Shown piece after piece: positions 34,201 through 42,000 of a stretch of DNA of 64,000 nucleotides. The first letter of the stretch is position 1. Every line of letters begins with the position of its first letter. The notes under the pieces were generated by a model. That model worked only from the letters and a program-made list of their open reading frames with translations. It made no database searches and had not been told where the DNA came from. The stretch comes from Macrostomum hystrix (taxonomy: Eukaryota > Platyhelminthes > Macrostomidae): NCBI GenBank assembly GCA_950097015.1, contig CATNEN010000008.1, positions 2,790,001-2,854,000 of the forward strand. Reading direction: 5' to 3'. The translations under genes and the position numbers were made by a program.

Positions 34201-35555
34201 GTTTCTAACAGGTGAACAGTGGTGCCTAACAGGTGAACTGTGGTATCGAACAGGTGAGATTCCAGCATTTAGTCGATCATCGTCAACCTTTAACCCACAT
34301 CTCAGAGAAGCAGCAGTCAAGTCGGCTGCCGCCTGATCATCTGGATGTTGAACCTCCTGACTCCGATGATGACAACAATGGCATCAGTGGAGGCCAGATT
34401 AGCAACGGTTGTCGGCGCCCTCGACTTCAGCATCAGCATCAGCAGCAGCAGCCAGCGGCCTCCTCGCTGCGAAGACGCTACGGTGATCCATGCGGCGATG
34501 ACGCACTAACCGTCGAGGTCGCGCCAAGCGACATCGGCCTGGCCGGGGGCGGCGGCGGCGGCTACCCGGCGTTCGTCGGCTGCGCCGTCCACGGCAGTCT
34601 GGGCCGGCAGCCGCTCTCACCGCCGCAGCTGCCTGCCGCCAGCCTTGCCGGGCCTCATCAGAGGGGGTATCAGCGACCGGCGTCGGCTTATCCCGGCATC
34701 GACTTGTCCGACCTGACGCCGAGTCAGCAGAACTGCCTGGGCCAGGTTCTGTCGCCAGCGAGACGATCGCAGCCGCAGCAGCTTCAGCAGGCCGCGGCGG
34801 CGGCGGAGGAGCCGGCTGAGGAGGCCGGGCAGGAGGAGTGAGCGATTGGGATTCTTGATTGTGTTAGGGATCTCTAAATGGGAAGAGAGATATTCCCATT
34901 TAACAGAAAGAAAATGGTCGGCTAGATGATCATTACCAATGTGATTACGAAATCGACGTCAATTCCAAGTGAGAATTAGGTGCAGTTATGATGATTGCCA
35001 AGATCCCCACCGTCGGGATAATGATTGTTAATATCCCCACCTCCGTCGGGATGATGATTGCCTAGCATCCCCACCCTCGGGATGATGATTGCCAAGATCC
35101 CCACCGTCGGAAGGATGATTGCTAATATCCCTACTTCCGTCGGGATGATGATTGCCAGCATGGCCTTCGCTTCCTCAACTATGGCGCCAATGCCCCCCAC
35201 CCGTTGCAGCAGCGTCAGGAGCTGCGACTCAGGCTACGGCGGCGCTCAGGCGGCAGCACAGCTGGGCCATCACCCGGCCAACCAGCTGGGCTCCTCCGAT
35301 TCCAGCGTCGACTCGAAGCTCAGCGGCGGACATCAGCATCATGTGACCTTTCATCCGACTCCGTGCGTCATTCACCACTACCCCGGTGCCTCGCTGCCGA
35401 AAACCGGCTGCCCGATTCACAGCATTCCGCACGGACTAGCCGCTGCCGCGGCCGGGGGCACCGTCGGGATGATGATGGGCGGCGCCGGCGCCGGTGGGGG
35501 CATTATTCGAAGGCAGCCAACTATCGATGAAGACCAGCCCACAACTGAGGTGTAG
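19469..35555 (+). CDS. kirre-like: Kirre/NEPH (IrreC-Rst)-type Ig cell-adhesion receptor gene, 8 exons, 5' end not found
   Basis: Hand-assembled exons: 19469-19678, 29604-30015, 30088-30345, 31257-31856, 33208-33356, 33449-33634, 34306-34837, 35210-35555. Every junction is GT-AG and every phase matches (1, 2, 2, 2, 1, 1, 2), giving about 897 codons to the stop. The product has five Ig domains with paired Cys: ILPC/GEYTC, GELVC/LLIEC, VTAVC/LRC, LADLSC/GEYIC, FRLEC/GIYNC. One membrane segment follows (PVAFIAGASTALVMVL...), then a cytoplasmic tail of about 330 residues rich in Gly, Gln and His. The tail ends in TTEV, a class I PDZ ligand. Five Ig domains, one TM and a PDZ ligand match the kirre/roughest/NEPH/SYG family, which mediates homophilic or nephrin-type adhesion. 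The signal-peptide exon must lie upstream. Nephrin has more Ig domains plus FN3, so it fits less well. Confidence 0.88.
19685..20118 (+). repeat. kirre-like: 15/16-bp minisatellite seeded at a splice donor (GAGATTCTGAAGGGT)
   Basis: About 28 units starting just inside intron 1. Most units contain AAGGGTGAG, the same sequence as the exon end plus donor at 19675-19683. Confidence 0.95.
20119..20822. other. Intron 1 sequence, nothing recognised
   Basis: Unique sequence between the donor-proximal array and the hAT-type element. No exon supported. Confidence 0.4.
20831..21403. mobile_element. Non-autonomous hAT-type DNA transposon (MITE)
   Basis: Perfect 15-bp terminal inverted repeats: CAGTGGCGCAACCAG at 20831-20845 and its complement CTGGTTGCGCCACTG at 21389-21403. 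A perfect 8-bp target duplication GTAGTTTG flanks it (20823-20830 and 21404-21411). An 8-bp duplication and CAG...CTG ends are hAT features. The 573-bp element has no transposase frame. Inside, a GCGGGG...GGGGGCGGCCGCC block appears twice, and a 16-bp minisatellite has expanded near the left end. Confidence 0.9.
20869..21057. repeat. 16-bp minisatellite inside the MITE (CCCTTTGCGTACATTG)
   Basis: About 12 near-identical units inside the hAT-type element. One further unit sits near the other end (21327-21343, CCCTTTGCGTACATTGCCCC). Frames run through on both strands without a stop but code for nothing recognisable. Confidence 0.95.
21444..21620 (-). mobile_element. 5'-truncated SINE copy in intron 1
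   Basis: Read on the minus strand, it runs from GCAGATGTACGCACC through TGGGCAGAATTGCCTCCTCGCTGGC to CAGCCCTCCTGCGATT with an (ATT)n-type tail. It is the same family as the copy at 48644-48960. It lies 33 bp beyond the 8-bp duplication of the MITE. Confidence 0.85.
21621..23624. other. AT-rich intron 1 sequence, no exon recognised
   Basis: About 2 kb, strongly A/T-rich between 22500 and 23200. Short inverted repeats occur (for example GCCGTTTAA near 22192 with TTAAACGGC near 22230), and ACCATAGAC recurs at several points. No transposon ends were established. Confidence 0.4.
23625..24862. repeat. 23-bp minisatellite (GAAGTACTGTCTACTYYCMATCT)
   Basis: About 53 units. The left third is uniform (TTCCAATCT type). 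The right two thirds mix CTCCATCT, CTCTTTCT and CTATCCATCT types in short recurring blocks, showing segmental duplication. It lies in intron 1 of the receptor gene. Confidence 0.97.
24863..25162. other. Intron 1 sequence, nothing recognised
   Basis: Unique spacer between the 23-bp array and the CTG tract. Confidence 0.4.
25163..25206. repeat. (CTG)n microsatellite
   Basis: About 14 uninterrupted CTG triplets in intron 1 (CAG on the other strand). Confidence 0.97.
25455..26300 (+). repeat. 850-bp polypyrimidine tract with nested repeats
   Basis: Almost purely C and T on the plus strand. It is built from TCTCTCACTCTCCCTCTCC-like units of varying length, with larger duplicated blocks. It lies in intron 1. 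Mirror-symmetric pyrimidine tracts of this length can form triplex DNA. The 472- and 324-codon frames through it are compositional. Confidence 0.95.
26301..26998. other. Intron 1 sequence, no exon recognised
   Basis: Unique sequence. Open frames of about 60-107 codons around 26373-26793 have no recognisable domain. Confidence 0.4.
26999..29557 (+). repeat. kirre-like: 23-bp minisatellite of 2.6 kb (GTGACATTGAGATCAGTTAACAG)
   Basis: About 111 units. Variation is almost confined to two sites (CAGTTAAC, CCGTTAAC, CAGTTTAC). Blocks of several hundred bp recur, for example the variant order near 27700-27960 repeats near 28010-28230. Every unit carries CAGGTGACA, which resembles a 5' splice site in the gene's sense direction. 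It ends 46 bp before the acceptor of the second identified exon. Confidence 0.98.
29604..30015 (+). CDS. kirre-like: Receptor gene exon: end of Ig1 and first part of Ig2
   Basis: Acceptor GACTCTCAG (29595-29603); donor AAGCT|GTGAGC. Its first two bases complete the Gly codon begun by the previous exon. It encodes IDDQGEYTCQV, the closing Cys of Ig1, then GELVCVAAGSNP, the opening Cys of Ig2. Confidence 0.92.
30088..30345 (+). CDS. kirre-like: Receptor gene exon: end of Ig2 and start of Ig3
   Basis: Acceptor CTCTCTCTCCCGCAG; donor TACAC|GTAAAT. It encodes NLLIECHAQV (end of Ig2) and TVTAVCTATGRP (start of Ig3). Its last two bases join the next exon to make a Thr codon directly before the Ig3 core Trp. 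Confidence 0.92.
30373..30983 (+). repeat. 59-bp minisatellite in intron 3
   Basis: About 10 units of 59 bp (segments ATCTAAAAATAGAACATTAA and GATGACAGAGGGCGGGCC), nearly identical. It begins about 28 bp after the donor. Confidence 0.96.
31257..31856 (+). CDS. kirre-like: Receptor gene exon: end of Ig3, Ig4, start of Ig5
   Basis: Acceptor CCCAAACAG; donor AACCG|GTGAGT. It holds the Ig3 core Trp and closing Cys (RTLRCTVANH), all of Ig4 (LADLSCAADANPEP to GEYICTVSG), and the start of Ig5 (FRLECRVVS, LLWYRNGRKLE). Its last 16 bases plus the donor are what the following array repeats. Confidence 0.93.
31857..33113 (+). repeat. kirre-like: 23-bp minisatellite of repeated splice-donor sequence (GTGAGTCTGGGAACTGGGAACCG)
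   Basis: About 57 units starting at the first base of intron 4. Each contains GGGAACCGGTGAGTCTGGGA; the exon end and donor (31847-31862) read GGGAACCG|GTGAGT. A shorter 15-bp unit lacking AACTGGGA is mixed in. The array is therefore tandem copies of the exon-intron junction. Confidence 0.97.
33208..33356 (+). CDS. kirre-like: Receptor gene exon: end of Ig5
   Basis: Acceptor CACTCATTCAG; donor CGAAG|GTGAGG. It encodes VASDDFGIYNCTAKNEMG, the closing Cys strand of Ig5, and the short linker to the membrane segment. Phases match both neighbours. Confidence 0.92.
33449..33634 (+). CDS. kirre-like: Receptor gene exon: juxtamembrane and transmembrane segment
   Basis: It encodes a short extracellular stalk, a strongly hydrophobic stretch of about 24 residues ending LVLLCVC, and a basic stop-transfer RKGYWDSR. 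Donor ATGA|GTGAGT. The acceptor (TACAAAAAG) has a weak pyrimidine tract, but phase and reading frame support it. Confidence 0.85.
33665..34255 (+). repeat. kirre-like: 21-bp minisatellite in intron 6 (GTGTCTAACAGGTGAACAGTG)
   Basis: About 27 units, degenerating rightward. A block of about 150 bp (33970-34110) is duplicated at about 34120-34255. Units carry CAGGTGAAC, a donor-like sequence in sense orientation. Confidence 0.95.
34306..34837 (+). CDS. kirre-like: Receptor gene exon: cytoplasmic tail, first part
   Basis: Acceptor CCCACATCTCAG; donor GAGGA|GTGAGC. It encodes an acidic stretch (DSDDDN), His/Gln and poly-Gly runs, SPSQQ-type low complexity and a Glu-rich end. If the donor were not used, translation would stop 1 codon later at TGA; the phase-matched next exon argues for splicing. 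Confidence 0.8.
34982..35160 (+). repeat. kirre-like: Short array in intron 7 related to coding sequence of exon 8
   Basis: About 6 imperfect units of roughly 28 bp with core CCGTCGGGATGATGAT. The same 16 bases occur once inside the next exon at about 35462-35477, where they code TVGMMM. The array ends about 50 bp before the exon 8 acceptor. Confidence 0.85.
35210..35555 (+). CDS. kirre-like: Receptor gene last exon: end of cytoplasmic tail with PDZ ligand
   Basis: Acceptor CCCCCCACCCGTTGCAG; phase matches. It encodes a Tyr-containing SCDSGYGG motif, a His-rich part, Gly/Ala runs and the terminal DQPTTEV followed by TAG. T-x-V at the C-terminus is a class I PDZ-binding motif, as in kirre/NEPH proteins, where it recruits scaffolds of the ZO-1/X11/PICK1 type. 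Confidence 0.87.
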
Positions 35556-35565
35556 CTGACAAAAC

Positions 35566-35667
35566 GGATTGCTAGTCTATCCCATGGGTGAAGGAACAGA
35601 ATGGATTGCTAGTCTATCCCATGGGTGAAGGAACAGAATGGATTGCTAGTCTATCCCATAGGTGAAC
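35566..35667 (+). repeat. 37-bp repeat in the 3' UTR of the receptor gene
   Basis: Two full and one partial unit (segments GGATTGCTAGTCTATCCCAT and GGGTGAAGGAACAGAAT), 10 bp after the stop codon. The same unit follows the stop of the minus-strand gene at 47.4 kb. Confidence 0.93.
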
Positions 35668-36384
35668 ACAGCCCACAATAGCTCCTACCTGTACATGCGC
35701 AATAATAGGTACAATGGCATCCTCAAGCACTGTGTTTGCAGCATATTTGAGTTTTTGACTCAAGCTTGTAGAGCAGGCTTCACAATTTTAGCATTCTTTT
35801 TTATAACTCAAAAACCTTGTTCTGTACAGATAAACTGCCACTTGTACATGTTAGCAGACAGTTCTATTGCATTAATACGCGTGTCGTTCGATTACCTAGA
35901 AGCCCACTCGCGCACATAGCTACTTAGATTTGATGTAGTCAGTAGTGAAGCATGCAGTCTAGTTCACAAATTCACTTGCTTGGAATACGAAAAAAATCAC
36001 ACTCCGCACTTCCACGTTAGATATGGCGGACTCGAGCATATCCTTTTGCTGCTACTGGTGAGTAGTGCAGCACGCATATTATACTTTTTAAGCCCAGATG
36101 TCTATTGCAGTTCAATTTTTTAAAATATGAAATCCTGGTTGATAAAAATGCTCCTCTGCCTTGCAATTATTTTTCTGTTCTCATTTCTTTCCGAGCTCAC
36201 TGATCCTGTGATGCACTTTTATTCGAATGTACCGATGCAAGGATCAGACAGATTGTACATGTTTTAACTAAGAATTTGCAAAGCAGATGTTGATCGCATG
36301 TGATTAAAAGAAATATAAAAAATGTAACTTTAAGTACCATAAAGACTGACAACTAATGGATTTTTATTTCTAATGTGCTTTCTA
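35668..36384 (+). other. Probable 3' UTR and downstream region of the receptor gene
   Basis: No AATAAA was found near the stop. An ATTAAA variant lies at about 36303-36308, with AT-rich sequence after it. The transcript end is uncertain. Confidence 0.35.
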
Positions 36385-36735
36385 CATGCTTCTCCCTCCG
36401 CCTCCCCGCATCTCTTCCATCCCTCACCCTCCCCCAGCCCTGTCTCTCTTCCCTCCCTCACCCACCCCCAGCCCTGTCTCTCTTCCCTCCCTCACCCTCC
36501 CCCAGCCCTGTCTCTCTTGCCTCCCTCACCCACCCCTGTCTCTCTTCCCTCCCTCACCCTCCCCTAGCCCTGTCTCTCTTGCCTCCCTCACCCACCCCCT
36601 ATCCCTGTCTCTCTTGCCTCCCTCACCCACCCCCTATCCCTGTCTCTCTTGCCTCCCTCACCCACCCCCTATCCATGTCTCTCTTGCCTCCCTCACCCAC
36701 CCCCTATCCCTGTCTCTCTTGCCTCCCTCTCTGTC
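36385..36735 (+). repeat. Pyrimidine-rich ~35-bp minisatellite
   Basis: About 10 units combining CCCTGTCTCTCTTSCCTCCC with a CACCCACCCCC segment. Confidence 0.93.
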
Positions 36736-37370
36736 TGTCTGGGCAAATGAACAAAAAAAGAGCAGAAAAGCGAATTCAAAGTTGCATACAGAGGCGCAGA
36801 ACAAACATTGTACGCGGAAGATCACACAGATTCAGCGCCAACCGCGTGTGTACACTCTGTATTGTGCAATAACTTTTGTTACCCTCGAAAAAACTTCAGC
36901 AAATATTTGGTGAAGTCAGGTTTTAAAGTCAGGTTGAAATAATACAGATTGACAGCTAAATATTTGGAAGACTATATATATTTATATGTAAAAAAAGATG
37001 GCAAAAATAGATATTATCTTGCTGGCACACAAGTTTGGATATCAGGAAAAAAAGAAAAGTGAAAGATTAGCCTAGCTGGTTTGAAAGCAACAGAAAAAAA
37101 TACTTTTCATTAACGATGAATATATATATAATATATATTTCATGAAACACTAAAAACTTCGACGTAGCAATAATGCGCAATAAAGGAATCCAATTAAATC
37201 CATGAAAAAACCGCATGAAACTAAAAAACAAATGAAAACAACTCTTTATAAGGCAACAAAATACAGAAAACTGATCAGACAACAAAAAGCTGGAAAACAA
37301 AAAAATAATTTACACATCAAATAATTTGGGATTTTTAGTTTTCCCAAAACTGTCATCCCCAGAGATCTCA
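36736..37370. other. AT-rich intergenic sequence, no gene recognised
   Basis: It lies between the convergent receptor and Rab27 genes. It holds a (TA)n-like patch near 37120-37135. Confidence 0.4.
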
Positions 37371-37374
37371 AAAA

Positions 37375-37765
37375 AATGACTCTCAGATATCCCACAACTG
37401 TGATAATCAGATATCCCACAGCAGTGATCCTCAGATATCCCACAACTGTGATAATCAGATATCCCACAACTGTGATCCTCAGATATCCCACAACTGTGAT
37501 AATCAGATATCCCACAACTGTGATAATCAGATACCCCACAACTGTGATCCTCAGATATCCCACAACTGTGATAATCAGATATCCCACAACTGTGATCCTC
37601 AGATATCCCACAACTGTGATCCTCAGATATCCCACAACTGTGATCCTCAGATATCCCACAACTGTGATCCTCAGATATCCCACAACTGTGATAATCAGAT
37701 ATCCCACAACTGTGATCCTCAGATATCCCACAACTGTGATAATCAGATATCCCACAACTGTCATC
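37375..37765. repeat. 24-bp minisatellite (CAGATATCCCACAACTGTGA plus TMMT)
   Basis: About 16 units with GATCCT and GATAAT alternates. Confidence 0.96.
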
Positions 37766-38139
37766 TTCAGAGGTCCTAAATGTGAGATCCTTAAACGTTT
37801 ATTTTTTTGCATTGCCCAAATAATGCGGCTTAAAAAGTTCCAAATGGATGTTTTTAGAGATCCAAAATGTAAATTTTTGTGTGATAAAAGCATAAGTGTG
37901 ATTTTGAGATGGTTCTGTGATGGAATTAGACTAGGTTCGGTTAACTGGCAAAAAATCCCAAGGGCAACGAGATAATTTTTTTTCTCCCACTTTTTACACG
38001 TTTTACAATATTTGAGGAAAGTGACAGTTAATATCTAATGAAAAAACATTTAAGATACAATCCAAACTTTTTATATGGTGAAATCTTATCTAAAAGCTGT
38101 TCTTGGAAGCATATTTCGAGATCTGGCATTTCGATCGCT
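37766..38139. other. Short spacer, nothing recognised
   Basis: Unique AT-rich sequence. Confidence 0.35.
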
Positions 38140-38605
38140 AGATGTCGAAGACTAGTCACAAGATCTGGTAGTTCAGTCTCTAGATCTGGAAATCCAGTGT
38201 CTAGATTTGATACTTAAGTCTCTTGATTTGGAAGCCCCTGAGTCTTTAGTTCTGGCAGTTCAGTCTCTAGATGTGGAAGATCAGTCTCTAGATGTGGAAG
38301 ATCAGTCTCTAGAACTGGAAGACCAGTCACTAGATCTGGCAGTTCAGTTGCTAGATCTGGCAGTTCAGTTCTTAGATCTGGAAGTTCAGTCTCTAGATCT
38401 GGCTGTTCAGTCTCTAGATCTGGCTGTTCAGTCTCTAGATCTGGCAGTTCAGTTCTTAGACCTGGAAGTTCAGTCTCTAGATCTGGCAGTTCAGTCTCTA
38501 GATCTGGAAGTTCAGTCTCTAGATCTGGCTGTTCAGTCTCTAGATCTGGCTGTTCAGCTCTCTCTGGCAGCAGAGCCTCTAGATCTAGTTCTTTTCCGGC
38601 TTAGT
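38140..38605. repeat. 21-bp minisatellite (CTAGATCTGGCAGTTCAGTCT)
   Basis: About 21 units, diverged at the left end and more uniform to the right. Confidence 0.95.
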
Positions 38606-38756
38606 TTCTGACAAAAAAGAAAAACTATATCCTAAAAACACAGACGAAAACTTGTGCGTTCTGCTCATGAAAGGTAAATGGTTTTGCGCTGTAAAGTCCT
38701 GAGAATAAAAAAACAAATATAGGAATGAGAAAATGAAACAAGGAAAATGAGAACTC

Positions 38757-38762
38757 TTTATT
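38757..38762 (-). terminator. Rab27: Poly(A) signal AATAAA of Rab27
   Basis: TTTATT on the plus strand, 51 bp downstream of the Rab27 stop codon in the gene's direction; a plausible polyadenylation hexamer. Confidence 0.6.
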
Positions 38763-38812
38763 TAAATGTGACGAGAAGACCAGTGAATAACGCGCAGCTT
38801 ACAGAAGTGCTC

Positions 38813-39005
38813 TCAGCAGGTACCGCAGCCGCCGCCGCCGCCCCCTCCTCCTGGATGGCCCACGCTGGCTCTTTTGCTGCGCTTAATCGGCAGCTGACTC
38901 TTGTCCATAGACAGCTCAATGCGCAGCATCACCAGGTCCAACAGCTTGTCAATGGCCGGCTTAACATTCTCACCTGTGCAGGCGCTAGTCTCCAGGTAGG
39001 GCATG
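38813..39005 (-). CDS. Rab27: Rab27 last exon (ETSA motif to C-terminus)
   Basis: Acceptor ATTCATCAAG; its first base completes an Asn codon, then MPYLETSA. It codes the hypervariable tail with a poly-Gly run and ends TGC GGT ACC TGC TGA. Confidence 0.92.
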
Positions 39006-42000
39006 CTTGATGAATCAGTTGAGAGATGAATGCGGGTTAAGGATTAAATCCTTAGGGCGATTTAGTTAAGATTCCTAAACGTGATCTAGAGATCCCTAAA
39101 AAAGATCTACAGAACCGAAATTTGATCTAGAGATCCCTAAATAAAAGTGATCTAGAGATCCCTAAATAAAAGTGATCTAGAGATCCCTAAATAAAAGTGA
39201 TCTAGAGATTCCTAAATAAAAGTGATCTAGAGATCCCTAAATAAAAGTGATCTAGAGATCCCTAAAAGTGATCTACAGATCCCTATATAAACGTGATCTA
39301 GAGATCCCTAAAAAAGATCTACAGAACCGAAATTTGATCTAGAGATCCCTAAATAAAAGTGATCTAGAGATTCCTAAAAAAAAGTGATCTAGAGATCCCT
39401 AAAAGTGATCTACAGATCCCTATATAAACGTGATCTAGAGATCCCTATATAAACGTGATCTAGAGATCCCTAAAAAAGAGATCTAAAGATTCCTAAAAGT
39501 AAAGATTTCAAGTGAATTTAGGTTTTCCTACAAATATTGATCCTGAGATACTTTTAACTGATCGATGTGTTTTGTGCAGATCAATAAACTCAAACTTTCG
39601 ATATCCTTAAATTGATATCTAGGGATCGATATATTGTATCCATCTTAAGATCCCTAAAAAGCTCACTTGAGATCGTCAGCCAGTCGCTGGGCCCGCTCGC
39701 AGGTGACGGCCCGCTGGTCGGTCAGATCTTTCTTGTTGCCAACCAGCACAATGTCCGGCCTGTCACAATAGGCATTGGTCTGGAGCAGGCTGAGCCAGTT
39801 TCGAATGTCCAGAAAACTCTGCTCAGAAGTCAGGTCAAACACAAGTAGGAAGCCCATGGCGTCGCGAAAGAAGGCCGTGCTCAGCGAACGGAAGCGCTCC
39901 TGGCCCGCAGTGTCCCTGGGAGCGAATTCGCATGGGATTTCTAGACTAAACACATGGGAGAAGCAATCCCACACACCTGAGAAGCCATCTCACACACCTG
40001 AGAAGCCATCTCACACACCTGAGAAGCCATCTCACACACCTGAGAAGACATCTCACACACCTGAGAAGCCATCTCACACACCTGAGAAGCCATCTCACAC
40101 ACCTGAGAAGCCATCTCACACACCTGAGAAGCCATCTCACACACCTGAGAAGCCATCTGTGACGTTAACTTTTCTTTGTACCACCCCATGGGGTCGGTGC
40201 TATAAATAGATGTGCGTAGTGCTGAGAGGCCGTGCGTTTTTTGGACCTCCGTGGCTCAACCTGGAGCTTGTGAATCGTGTCCCTCATTCTTACTTGATTA
40301 AAAGAATGCTACATGGTGGCAGCGGTGCGGGCTCTAACCACCCGTACAACTTGCGCTCTAAAGACGGAGCGCCTGGTGAAGACTCTGAAGACACTACTGA
40401 AGAAGCCAGCGGAGTGCCGGAGCCGGTTTCACTGGAGGGCGCGAATCTAATGGAAACCATGAAGGTGCTTCTGACGCCCCAGAGTCGGCAACTTCAGGAA
40501 TTGACTCGCGCGCAAGAGAGACAGTCAGCGTTCTACATGGATCAACTGGCGCGTCAGCAGGCGGAGTTCACGAGGCTGCTTGCCGAAGCCAAGCCACGGC
40601 CTCCAGCGGCGGAACCCAAGCTATTTAAGCTGACGGACTCTGATGAAATCGAAGCATTCCTGATGACCTTCGAGAGGACTGCCGCATCGTGTGGATGGCA
40701 AAAGTCGGAGTGGACGATCCGGCTGGCACCGCTCTTGACAGGCGTCGCGCAGAGTGCATTCCACAGTCTGACGACAGCTGCGAGCGCGGACTACGACCTG
40801 GCGAAGGCGACTATCCTAGCGAGGTACAACATCGGCGAGGAGACCTACCGACAGCGATTCCGGTCTCTGCGGAAGTCACCCGAAGAGACCTTCCAGGCGT
40901 TTGCAACGAAGCTGGAAGACCTGTTTGACCGGTGGATGACAGCTGGACTGGACGAGGACCAAAGAGAGGCGCTGTTAGGAGATGACCCCATCGTCAAGCA
41001 GAAAGTGCTCCTGGAGCAGTTTACAGAGTCTGTGACAAGGGGACTGCAAGTGTGGATGCGAGAGAGAAAGCCGAAGAACATCAAATAGGCTGCGAGTCTG
41101 GCCGATGACTATGCAATGGCAAGGAACAACGACAAGACCGGTGGAACACCAGGACACCCGAACCAGGAGACTGCGGAAGGGGCTACTGTACCCAATGCTA
41201 TCGCCCGACAAAGGACAGTTCAACGACCGCAAAGTCTCAAGCCTCCGATCAGCTGCTTCAATTGTGGAGGCCCCCACAAGAAGTTTCAGTGTCCCAACAA
41301 GCCTTCTAATGTCCACCTGGCCTCAGAAGCAAGAGCTATGGAGGGGGCCTCGGACAGGTTCATCACCGGACAGGCAGACGGCATGGAATTGCGATTCCTG
41401 TTGGACACAGGAGCAGATCGAACCACGATCCGACGCAGCTGCCTGCCTGAGCACATCAATTGGACAGGACACCACGCACTATTGCGCTGCTTTGGGGGCG
41501 ACCTACACCGCCTTCCTATCGCTAAAGTGGAACTGCACCTAAACGGCTACACAGGAACTACCGAAGTCTGCGTGTCCGACTCACTCCCAGTAAGCGCTTT
41601 GGCTGGACTGGATGTGATTAGCCGACTCCAGCCAGGGGTTGGAGGCACCCCTAGCACAGGAGCCGGAGGAGAGGCGCGCGAGGGGGCTAAAGGCCTACCC
41701 CTCCCAGCCAATGAGAGAGAGGGGGTGGGTGCGCCACACCACCCAAAACCCCAGTTAAAGGGGGACGAGAGACTTCACGTGGAAGGCATTGTGGCCAGCG
41801 GCCTAAACCAGATCGATCCGGAACCGGCTAATAAAGCAAAACCGAGAATGACTAGAGCGCAGGTGCGTAAACATCAGCGAGAGTACAACAAGGCTAAACA
41901 GGAAACAGCAGTGCGCCCCGTGGCATTAGATTACCAGGCAGCCCTACTAGACGACAGTGAGCTTTAGGCGGCAGTACAAACCGGCGCATTGATAGCAGAA

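Noticed and set aside
19469..35555. Nephrin identity for the receptor gene
   Set aside because: Only five Ig domains and no FN3 between the last Ig and the membrane; kirre/NEPH architecture fits.
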